A stretch of DNA of 36,532 nt, from NCBI GenBank assembly GCA_027483885.1, contig JAIXTO010000108.1:1-36532 (forward strand). The letters are read 5' to 3'. The notes under the pieces are model-generated. The model was not told where the DNA came from. It saw only the letters and a program-made list of their open reading frames with translations, and did not search any database. Origin of the DNA: Rhizobiaceae bacterium (GTDB taxonomy: Bacteria; Pseudomonadota; Alphaproteobacteria; Rhizobiales; Rhizobiaceae). The first letter of the stretch is position 1. The number at the start of each line of letters is the position of its first letter. Below, in pieces: positions 17,266-23,978 of this stretch. The translations under genes and the position numbers were made by a program.

Positions 17266-18735
17266 TTGCGCATCTTCACCGCCGCTCTCGCAACGGAAAC
17301 CAATACCTTTTCCCCGATCTGCGTTGACCGGCGGGCGTTTGAGGAATCGCTTTATGCGCCTCCGGGTGAACATCCGGATACGCCGACGCTCTGCACCGCG
17401 CCGATTACCGTCGGGCGAAAGGTGTGCGCGCAAAAGGGCTGGACGCTGATCGAGGGAACGGCGGCCTGGGCCGATCCGGCGGGGCTTCTCAACCGGGAAG
17501 CCTATGAGAGCCTGCGCGACGAAATTCTTGGCCAGTTGCAGGCGGCAATGCCTGTCGATGCGGTGGTGCTTGGGCTTCATGGCGCTATGGTGGCGGATGG
17601 TTGTCTCGATTGCGAAGGTGATTTTCTGTCCCGCGTCCGCGCGCTTGTCGGCCCCGATATCCTCGTCTGCGCCGAGTTGGATCCCCACAGCCACCTCACC
17701 GAAAAGCGCGTGGCGGCAGCCGATTTCTTCGTCGTCTTCAAGGAGTTCCCGCATACCGATTTTGTCGATCGCGCCGAAGATCTCTGGCGCATTACGGTCG
17801 ATACGTTGGAGGGCCGGGTAAAGCCCGTCATGTCGGTGTTCGACTGCCGGATGATTGACGTCTTCCCGACGTCGCGCGAGCCGATGCGGGCCTTTGTCGA
17901 CAAGATGAAGCAGATCGAGGCTGATGATGCCGACGTCCTGTCGCTTTCGGTCATTCATGGCTTCATGGCCGGCGACGTGCCTGAAATGGGCACGAAAACC
18001 ATCGCGATCACCGATGGCAAGGCGGAAAAGGGCGCGCACCTTGCCCGTACGCTAGGGCTTGAGCTGTTTTCGAAACGCGGCACCTTCATGATGCCCTCGA
18101 TGGATGAAAAACAGGCGGTGACGCAGGCGCTGGCAATCGAAAAAGGCCCTGTTGTCATTGCCGACATGTGGGACAATCCCGGTGGCGGCACGGCCGGCGA
18201 TGCGACGGTTCTGCTCGGTGAGCTTCTGGTGCGCAGCGTCACCAATGTCGCCGTCGGCATGATCTGGGACCCGATCGCGGTGCAGATCTGCATGGCAGCC
18301 GGCGAGGGGGCCGAGATCCCGCTGCGTTTCGGGGCCAAATCGGCGCCCGGCACCGGCAAGCCCATCGACGGACTGGTGAAGGTGGTCAAGCTCGTGCGCA
18401 ATGCCGAAATGCGCTTCGGCGACAGTATCGCGCCGTTTGGCGATGCCGCCCATATTCATCTCGATGGCATCGACGTCATTTTAAGCTCGGTGCGGGTCCA
18501 GAGCTATGATCCCTCGCTTTATACGGCGCTTGGTATCGATCCGACACAGAAACAGCTGCTGGTGATCAAATCCACCAACCATTTTTACGCAGCCTTCTCG
18601 CGCATCGCCACCGAGATCCTTTACTGCTCGGCCGGATCGCCCTATCCCAACAACCCGGCGACCAACCCATACCGGCGGGCGCGCCGCGATATCTGGCCGA
18701 TCATGGCCGACCCGCATGGCACGGAGGCCGCCTGA
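17266..18735 (+). CDS. M81 family metallopeptidase (MlrC-like), copy 2
   Basis: This 489-residue paralogue of the 11119-12579 product is far from identical to it. The N-terminus RIFTAALATETNTFSPI is the usual start of the larger MlrC subgroup. Candidate metal ligands are in LGLHGAMVADGCLDCEGDF, ELDPHSHLT and FKEFPHTDFVDRA. The conserved loop is DMWDNPGGGTAGDATVLL. The C-terminal LLVIKSTNHFYAAFSRIA and the family-typical end are present. The start is a TTG at 17266 with only a weak ribosome site; the nearest ATG (17249) is out of frame. The next gene starts one base after the stop. Microcystin is not implied; the natural peptide or amide substrate is unknown. Confidence 0.88.
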   Translation: MRIFTAALATETNTFSPICVDRRAFEESLYAPPGEHPDTPTLCTAPITVGRKVCAQKGWTLIEGTAAWADPAGLLNREAYESLRDEILGQLQAAMPVDAVVLGLHGAMVADGCLDCEGDFLSRVRALVGPDILVCAELDPHSHLTEKRVAAADFFVVFKEFPHTDFVDRAEDLWRITVDTLEGRVKPVMSVFDCRMIDVFPTSREPMRAFVDKMKQIEADDADVLSLSVIHGFMAGDVPEMGTKTIAITDGKAEKGAHLARTLGLELFSKRGTFMMPSMDEKQAVTQALAIEKGPVVIADMWDNPGGGTAGDATVLLGELLVRSVTNVAVGMIWDPIAVQICMAAGEGAEIPLRFGAKSAPGTGKPIDGLVKVVKLVRNAEMRFGDSIAPFGDAAHIHLDGIDVILSSVRVQSYDPSLYTALGIDPTQKQLLVIKSTNHFYAAFSRIATEILYCSAGSPYPNNPATNPYRRARRDIWPIMADPHGTEAA

Positions 18736-18736
18736 C

Positions 18737-19843
18737 ATGGACAGCACCTTTCCGCTCGAACTTCCGCTCCCGAAGCCCGGCGATGCGCTGTCGTCTCTCT
18801 CCACGCCGCTGCCGGTCATCGACGAGGACAGGCTTGCCGCCAATATCTTGCGCGTGCAGTCCTACATGGACAGCCATGCGCTGAAATTTCGCCCGCATAT
18901 CAAGACGCACAAGATCCCGGCGATTGCGCGCCAGCAGGTCGAGGCCGGGGCATCCGGCATCAACTGCCAGAAGATCACCGAGGCGGAAATCTTTGCCGAG
19001 GCGGGCTTTGAGGATATCCTCATCACCTTCAACATTCTGGGACCTGAAAAACTGGCCCGGCTGGCCGCCCTCAACGAAAAGATCTCCGGCCTGAAGGTCG
19101 TCGCAGACAGCATCGTGACGGTGACAGGCCTTTCGGCCTATTTCACCGACCGCAAGCCGCTGACCGTTCTTGTCGAATGCGATACGGGCGCCGGCCGCTG
19201 CGGCGTGCAGACGCCCGATGAGGCTGCCGCCCTTGCCCGCGGCATCCGGGCAGCCAAGGGCCTGCGTTTCGGCGGCCTGATGACCTATCCGAAGGCCAAT
19301 GGCGAAGAGGCGGTCGAGTATTTCTTTATCGCCACCATGGCCTATCTGGCGGTCGACGGTATCGACTGCGCCATCCGCTCCAATGGCGGCACGCCGAGCC
19401 TGTTTTCCGCCCATCTGGTGCCATCGGCCACGGAACACCGCGCCGGCACCTATGTCTACAACGACCGCTCGATGGTGCGCTCAGGCCATTGCATGCTGGA
19501 TGACTGCGCCATGCATGTGCTGGCAACCGTCGTGTCGCGCCCGACGCCGGATCGCGCCGTTCTGGATGCCGGTTCCAAGGCGCTGACGTCGGATCTTCTC
19601 GGCTTTTCCGACTATGGCCTGATCGTCGACTATCCGGAGGCGGTGATCACAGGCCTGTCGGAGGAACATGGCGTGGTGGATCTGTCGCGCGTCGAAGGCA
19701 TACGGCCGGAGATCGGCGAAAAGGTGCGCATCGTGCCCAACCACACCTGCGTCATCTCCAACCTGTTCGACGCCATGACCTTCCATCGCAACGGCGTGGT
19801 GACGCGCGTGGAAGAGGTCGCTGCCCGCGGCCTGGTGTGGTAG
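18737..19843 (+). CDS. D-threonine aldolase / D-serine dehydratase-like PLP enzyme
   Basis: This 368-residue fold-type III PLP protein has an N-terminal alanine-racemase-like barrel. The cofactor lysine is in RPHIKTHK (Lys56). The C-terminal metal site typical of D-threonine aldolases and DSD1-type D-serine dehydratases is in IVPNHTCVISN (His and Cys). SNGGTPS is the phosphate-binding segment. It would cleave or dehydrate D-beta-hydroxy amino acids, for example D-threonine to glycine and acetaldehyde. The gene starts one base after the M81 stop, so the two are tightly coupled. Release of a D-hydroxy amino acid by the peptidase followed by cleavage here is a sensible inferred sequence. Confidence 0.88.
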   Translation: MDSTFPLELPLPKPGDALSSLSTPLPVIDEDRLAANILRVQSYMDSHALKFRPHIKTHKIPAIARQQVEAGASGINCQKITEAEIFAEAGFEDILITFNILGPEKLARLAALNEKISGLKVVADSIVTVTGLSAYFTDRKPLTVLVECDTGAGRCGVQTPDEAAALARGIRAAKGLRFGGLMTYPKANGEEAVEYFFIATMAYLAVDGIDCAIRSNGGTPSLFSAHLVPSATEHRAGTYVYNDRSMVRSGHCMLDDCAMHVLATVVSRPTPDRAVLDAGSKALTSDLLGFSDYGLIVDYPEAVITGLSEEHGVVDLSRVEGIRPEIGEKVRIVPNHTCVISNLFDAMTFHRNGVVTRVEEVAARGLVW

Positions 19844-19971
19844 TGGCCCGCTTCGCGTTTCAAGGGTAAATCCGTGCATCTTTGCCGCTGACACCCTATA
19901 TGAGCGGGATCGGCCTCGTGGTCGCGGCCCATGAGGCTGCGTCTGCGGCCTTGCGGAACGGGAGTTGAAGT

Positions 19972-20454
19972 GTGAGTGTTGCCTTCGTCAAGGAAGAGAG
20001 TGCGGAAACAGCGGCCGAAACGCAGCTGCCCGACCGCGTGGTCTCGACCCACCCGAACCTTGTGACGTTGAGCGGGTTGCAGGCGCTGGAGCGCCAGTTG
20101 CAGGAGGCGCGCTCCGCCCATGATGCGGCAAGCCTGATCGAGGACGTCAACGAGCGGCGGCGCCAGATGGCAGGCCCGGCGCGCGACCTGCGCTATTTTG
20201 CCGAACGTGTCCACACCGCCCAGGTGATGCCGGATCCTGCCTCTTGCGATACGGTTGCTTTTGGCAGCACCGTCAGCTTCCGGCGCGACGATGGTCGCGC
20301 CCAGACCTACCGCATTGTCGGCGAAGACGAGGCTGATCCGAAGGCGGGATCGATGTCCTATGTCTCGCCGGTCGCAAGGCTGCTTCTCGGCAAGCAGGTG
20401 GGCGATGTGGCGATGTTGGGCGAGCAGGAACTGGAAATTATCCGCATCACCTGA
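19972..20454 (+). CDS. GreA/GreB family transcription factor (Rnk-like variant)
   Basis: This is a 160-residue protein starting at GTG with GGGAG upstream. Residues about 30-80 form a helical region (LVTLSGLQALERQLQEARSA), and the C-terminal part (YRIVGEDEADPKAGSMSYVSPVARLLLGKQVGD) is the Gre/FKBP-like domain. Gre factors reach into the RNA polymerase channel and stimulate RNA cleavage through two acidic residues at the coiled-coil tip (DLSENAEY in GreA). Here the corresponding stretch reads near QMAGPARDLRYFAERV and lacks that acidic pattern. It may bind polymerase without the cleavage activity. The gene appears to stand alone, 128 bp after the PLP-enzyme gene. Confidence 0.8.
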   Translation: MSVAFVKEESAETAAETQLPDRVVSTHPNLVTLSGLQALERQLQEARSAHDAASLIEDVNERRRQMAGPARDLRYFAERVHTAQVMPDPASCDTVAFGSTVSFRRDDGRAQTYRIVGEDEADPKAGSMSYVSPVARLLLGKQVGDVAMLGEQELEIIRIT

Positions 20455-20567
20455 TCCGGGATGCTGTTGGCCGTGCAAATTGGCGCAGACGGGTTGAGAT
20501 CGCCGCCAACAATGGCTATCGGGTCGCGTCCATCCTATTTGTGTTGCAAACCAAAGGTCCAAGCGGC

Positions 20568-21536
20568 ATGCGCCCTGAATTTCTTGTCACCCATTCCGGT
20601 GGCTTCCATGCCGACGAACTGCTGTCGAGCGTCATCCTCACAAGGCTTTTTCCCGATGCACGCCTGGTGCGCAGCCGCGCGCCTGAGTGGATCACCCCCG
20701 CGGGTGACCGCATCATCTACGATGTCGGCGGCGCCTATGATGCCGGTGCCGGCATTTTCGACCATCACCAGCGCGGTGCGCCGCTGCGCGAAGATGGCAA
20801 ACCTTACAGTTCCTTCGGACTGATCTGGAAGCATTTTGGCCGCGACTATCTCGCCGCCTGCGGCATTGCCGACCAGAAGCTGGACACGGTGCATGCGTCC
20901 TTCGACAAGAGTTTCGTGCTGCCGGTCGATCTTCTGGACAATGGCGCGATTGACCCGTCGACGGCCGGTCCGCTTGCCGGCCTCACCTTGCCGGTTCTTC
21001 TGGAAACCCTGAAGCCGGTGTTCGACGACAAGGACCCGCAGGCGGAAGACCGCGCCTTTCAGGGCGCGCTTGCCATTGCACGCAGTTTCGTTGAGGCGGC
21101 CATCGGGCGCCAGGCAGCAAAACTTCGCGCCGAGGCCATCGTACAGGTCGCCATCGAACAGGCGGGGCAGGGCCACATCCTGGAACTGCCGGCCGGCATG
21201 CCGTTCCGCCCGGCTGTGGTGAAGGCCGGCGCCGATCATCTGCTGTTCGTGGTGCATCCGCGCGACAAGGACTGGTGCGTGACCGGCATCCGCCGCGCCG
21301 ACGAGGGCTTTGAACTGCGCGCCGACCTGCCTGCCGCCTGGGCGGGGCTGACCGGAGGCGATCTGGAAGCCGCCTGCGGCGTGATGGGCGCAAGCTTTTG
21401 CCACAATGCCCGCTTCATCGCGGCGGCGAAGACACGCGAGGCGGCCCTTGCCATGGCCGACCTTGCCGTGACGGAGGCGTTGTCCACGGCCGTTTCGAAA
21501 GGCATGGTCCCAGAACAGGTCAGCGCTGCAGACTGA
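20568..21536 (+). CDS. MYG1/UPF0160 family protein (DHH-type nuclease-like)
   Basis: This 322-residue protein belongs to the MYG1 family, related to DHH phosphoesterases; the eukaryotic member is a 3'-5' RNA exonuclease. The N-terminal THSGGFHADELLSSVIL and the later YDVGGAYDAGAGIFDHHQRG (DHH at residues 65-67) supply the expected metal-binding residues. The C-terminus contains HPRDKDWCVTGI and SFCHNARFIAAA, typical of the family. The ATG at 20568 begins with the family-like MRPEFLVTHSGG; a GTG at 20541 would add nine residues. Bacterial function is not well defined. It converges on the small BrnA-like gene. Confidence 0.87.
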   Translation: MRPEFLVTHSGGFHADELLSSVILTRLFPDARLVRSRAPEWITPAGDRIIYDVGGAYDAGAGIFDHHQRGAPLREDGKPYSSFGLIWKHFGRDYLAACGIADQKLDTVHASFDKSFVLPVDLLDNGAIDPSTAGPLAGLTLPVLLETLKPVFDDKDPQAEDRAFQGALAIARSFVEAAIGRQAAKLRAEAIVQVAIEQAGQGHILELPAGMPFRPAVVKAGADHLLFVVHPRDKDWCVTGIRRADEGFELRADLPAAWAGLTGGDLEAACGVMGASFCHNARFIAAAKTREAALAMADLAVTEALSTAVSKGMVPEQVSAAD

Positions 21537-21552
21537 CGCGGTCTGGCGTCAG
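21533..21552. terminator. Small hairpin shared by two convergent gene ends
   Basis: CTGACGC (21533-21539) and GCGTCAG (21546-21552) form a perfect 7-bp stem with a 6-base loop. The stem covers the stop codons of both the MYG1-like gene (21534-21536) and the BrnA-like gene (21549-21551). It could act as a short bidirectional terminator; the lack of a strong T-run keeps this tentative. Confidence 0.4.
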
Positions 21553-21782
21553 CTTTGGCCGATCATGGCGGCTCTCAGGGCATCATTGATGCGATCCTGC
21601 CAACCGGGGCCGCCGTCCTGATAAAAAGCAATGATGTCGCTGTCGATCTTCAGCGACACCAGTTCCTTGGCGTTCGGCACGCGCGGCCGCTCGACAGCTG
21701 GCGCCACCGGCTTCTTCACCGGCTTGAACAAGGCTTCTGCGGCATCCTTCGGATTAACCGGGCGGCGGGGCGGGCTTGCCAT
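21549..21782 (-). CDS. BrnA-like antitoxin family protein, orphan
   Basis: This 77-residue protein has a lysine/proline-rich N-terminal half and a C-terminal segment VSLKIDSDIIAFYQDGGPGW followed by QDRINDALRAAM. That segment matches the ribbon-helix-helix-like pattern of BrnA antitoxins (beta strand, then GPGxQxRIN). BrnA normally neutralises the BrnT ribonuclease and represses its own operon. No BrnT-like gene is seen on either side. The start at 21782 has AAGGA about 10 bases upstream. It may be a stand-alone regulator or a remnant of a toxin-antitoxin pair. Assignment is by motif. Confidence 0.68.
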   Translation of the reverse strand: MASPPRRPVNPKDAAEALFKPVKKPVAPAVERPRVPNAKELVSLKIDSDIIAFYQDGGPGWQDRINDALRAAMIGQS

Positions 21783-22205
21783 AGTGCGTTTTCCTTGATC
21801 TGCATCGGACAGTTTTCACCGCCGTTATAGCAGTTGGGGCCGGTCGTCATGCGAAAGAATTTGTCTGTCCCACGGCAAAAGTCGCCAGATGAGCCGGCTG
21901 CGAGCCGGCAAGGCGGCTTTTCCGGGCTCCCCTGTCGGACGGAAAATGGTCGACATGTTGCCCAGTGATGCAGCCGCAAGAGACCACGCGGCGGATGGAA
22001 AGCTCTGTCGAGGCAGCAAGCCGCGGACTGAAAGGACGGTCACCGTCTCAAGGCTAAAGCCGAAGAACTGCCATCTCGTTGACCGGAACTCTTGCCGCCA
22101 CCAGGTGAAGGCGTCGGTGAGGGTGATCTGCGTAGAGCATTCCGACATGCCAAAATCGCCAAAGTGGAGCCATTGAAATTACGGCATGTCGCACTTGAAA
22201 ATAGA
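21783..22205. other. Gene-free stretch between the BrnA-like gene and the IS
   Basis: I see no convincing gene in these 423 bases; short open frames on both strands lack family resemblance and good ribosome sites. The stretch includes two direct copies of GAGCCGGC at 21891 and 21902 and a 13-base palindrome GACGGT-C-ACCGTC at 22035-22047. The first 100 bases should hold the promoter of the BrnA-like gene. The rest may be decayed sequence left by insertion or rearrangement next to the IS. Confidence 0.5.
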
Positions 22206-22302
22206 ATGTAGCCAGCCACACATTTTGTGGCGGCGGCGTTGGAATGTCCGCGGCGGCGCACAGTAGAAATGTCCGTGCGGGGCCAATTCGGCACCACGGC
22301 CA

Positions 22303-22347
22303 GCCCCGATCTGAGCGGCAGATCCGCTTGCAAGATCAGATCGGGGC
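22303..22347. repeat. Inverted repeat downstream of the transposase gene
   Basis: GCCCCGATCTGA (22303-22314) is perfectly complementary to TCAGATCGGGGC (22336-22347), with a 21-base loop that itself holds GCGG/CCGC. It lies within the IS about 50 bases past the transposase stop. It may end transposase transcription or shield the gene from outside reading; no T-run follows. Confidence 0.5.
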
Positions 22348-22398
22348 GGGTGGGGCACACCCCTTCGGCTTTTGCTTTGAGAAGATCCGATCCGTCAT

Positions 22399-23733
22399 TC
22401 ACTCGACAGCCTGCTGCCGCAACAGCGCTTTCTCACGCCGTGCAATGACGGCCGGATCGTTCATGAAATCCTTGCGCCGTCCCGGTCCACGCGCGCGTTT
22501 GACGTAGCCGTTTTTGTCGCTGTTGGTTTTGACGGTGGGCGCGTTTTGCGCATCCTGGCGCTCTTTGATATAGGCCAGAACATCACCAAGCCGCTTGTTC
22601 TCGGTGATCGCTGCGTGCGTGACCCGCTGGTCCTTGTCGAACACCGTGTAGGGCAGGCAATAGCCTTTCCATCGCACATCCAGGCGACCGTCCGCATAGG
22701 CATAGGTCTCGACGTAACGACCGACCAGATCGCGCGTTACTTCGGTCTCCTGCAGCATGATCCGCTTGCGCTCGAACGAGAATGTCAGCTGCGCGCCGAC
22801 ATAGCGCTGCTCCCGCTTGCACAGAATCTGAGCCAGCCGATCCGGCGCCAGGTTCAGCGGGCGATGCAGGTCACCAGGCCGGGCAGGGACGATCGCAAAT
22901 CGTTTGTTGTAGTCCTCCATGAAGCCCGGCAGGAACGCATTGCCCGCCTCCATGTCGCAGATATCGGCCAGCCGCATCTCCTTGCGGCCTTTGGCCTGGC
23001 TCGAATTTGCACAAAGAATCTCGATGTTGAGCTCGCAAAGCGCACGTCCGAACTGGGTCATGCCCTGGCCGCCCTTGGCCTCCTTCTTCGCCACCCGGAA
23101 CACCGAATGCTTGTCCGAATAAAAGGCGATCGGCGCGCCGTGGTGTTTGAGATAGAGCTCCAGTGCTTCGAAATAGGTGAAGGCGCTTTCGGAACGCACA
23201 AAACGCAACTGCATCAGCCTGCCGGTCGCATCGTCGACGAACACCAGCAGCGAGCAAGTCGGGCCACGATCTTCAAACCAGCGATGTTCGGACCCGTCGA
23301 TCTGCACCAGCTCACCATAAGCCTGGCGGCGTGAGCGCGGCTGATGAAACCTGCGCCGCTGCTGGCGTGACAGCCAAAGGCCGGCATCGACCATCCAGCG
23401 GCGAACCGTCTCGCGCGACACACGCAAGCCATCGCGCTCGGCAAGCTTCTCGGCAGCCAAGGTCGGTCCGAAATCCGCATAGCGTTCGCGAACCAGCGTC
23501 ACCGCGTAATCCCTGATACCGTCGCTGATCCGGTTGTTCGAAGGCCGCCCAATCGCCTTGTGCCGGACGGATGCCGCACCCTCCGTGCGCATCCGCTCCA
23601 GCAGCCGACGCACCTGGCGCTCGCTCAGGGCAAGCACATGCGCCGCTGACACCATGGTCATCCGACCGGCGACAACCTTCGACAAAATCTCGATCCGCTG
23701 CAAATCCCGCTCGCTCATCGCTATCAATCCCAT
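22399..23733 (-). CDS. ISNCY-like transposase, probably inactive (catalytic Glu missing)
   Basis: This 444-residue DDE-type transposase has an N-terminal helix-turn-helix region (residues 10-60: VAGRMTMVSAAHVLALSERQ) and an RNase-H-like core. The first two catalytic acids are in VQIDGSEH (Asp146) and FYSDKHSVF (Asp207). Relatives I remember carry QAKGRVERANRTLQD next, with the third acid (Glu) in VER. Here the text runs QAKGR-KEMRLADI, as if about 13 residues were removed in frame at residue 250 (near base 22984). The rest of the protein is open to the end. The start at 23733 has GGAGA upstream. With the third acid gone, the enzyme is likely inactive. Confidence 0.85.
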   Translation of the reverse strand: MGLIAMSERDLQRIEILSKVVAGRMTMVSAAHVLALSERQVRRLLERMRTEGAASVRHKAIGRPSNNRISDGIRDYAVTLVRERYADFGPTLAAEKLAERDGLRVSRETVRRWMVDAGLWLSRQQRRRFHQPRSRRQAYGELVQIDGSEHRWFEDRGPTCSLLVFVDDATGRLMQLRFVRSESAFTYFEALELYLKHHGAPIAFYSDKHSVFRVAKKEAKGGQGMTQFGRALCELNIEILCANSSQAKGRKEMRLADICDMEAGNAFLPGFMEDYNKRFAIVPARPGDLHRPLNLAPDRLAQILCKREQRYVGAQLTFSFERKRIMLQETEVTRDLVGRYVETYAYADGRLDVRWKGYCLPYTVFDKDQRVTHAAITENKRLGDVLAYIKERQDAQNAPTVKTNSDKNGYVKRARGPGRRKDFMNDPAVIARREKALLRQQAVE

Positions 23734-23855
23734 CTGCTTGTCTCCCAGACGTCGTTCACAGACGGGGAGTGTGACATTCCAACTTTGCAGAAACAGGACA
23801 ATTCAACTTTGCGGCTACATGATTGATGTGGTGTAATCTTTATTATGGAATATTT

Positions 23856-23978
23856 TCAACCGCCCGTGACCTCGATATTGGCCGTTTCCAGGCTTCTCGC
23901 GATCTCAACGGCATCGATTTCTCCCGCTGCGAGATCAACGAGGCGGAGTGGCACGGCTGGCAGGTTGAGATGCTTCAT
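23856..23978 (-). CDS. Small open frame overlapping the 3' end of the glycerol dehydrogenase gene
   Basis: A 40-residue frame runs from ATG at 23978 to TGA at 23856-23858 and overlaps the end of the dehydrogenase gene by 44 bases in another phase. Its residues (MKHLNLPAVPLRLVDLAAG, then EIDAVEIARSLETANIEVTG) look more like a real protein than the last 20 residues of the dehydrogenase, which read QRKHEASQPASRATPPR. The phase stays open upstream of the ATG (RWRLKES). Two readings are possible: a tiny separate protein, or the original C-terminus of the dehydrogenase put out of phase at the palindrome 23991-24008. I cannot tell which. The IS begins 36 bases further on. Confidence 0.35.
   Translation of the reverse strand: MKHLNLPAVPLRLVDLAAGEIDAVEIARSLETANIEVTGG

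Larger units (their letters stand above)
22206..23820 (-). mobile_element. Insertion sequence, ISNCY-like, about 1.6 kb
   Basis: The element is bounded by short inverted ends ATGTAGCC (22206-22213) and GGCTACAT (23813-23820). Inside each end lie inward-facing copies of a related motif. On the left these are TTGGAATGTCC (22239-22249) and GTAGAAATGTCC (22263-22274). On the right, read on the - strand, they are TTGAATTGTCC (23796-23806) and TTGGAATGTC (23773-23782). Such repeats are probable transposase-binding sites. One transposase gene fills the centre. I could not find a target-site duplication in the flanks, so the exact ends are uncertain by several bases. Confidence 0.75.

Noticed and set aside
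20455..20567. Possible promoter or small gene between the Gre-like and MYG1-like genes
   Set aside because: No clear -35/-10 pair and no good small frame was found.
21825..22148. A 107-codon frame on the - strand in the gene-free stretch
   Set aside because: It has no recognisable motif and no convincing ribosome site, and it overlaps other equally weak frames.
22239..22274. Repeats near the IS left end considered as a CRISPR-like array
   Set aside because: There are only two imperfect short copies, no spacer regularity and no cas genes; they mirror copies at the other IS end and fit transposase-binding sites.
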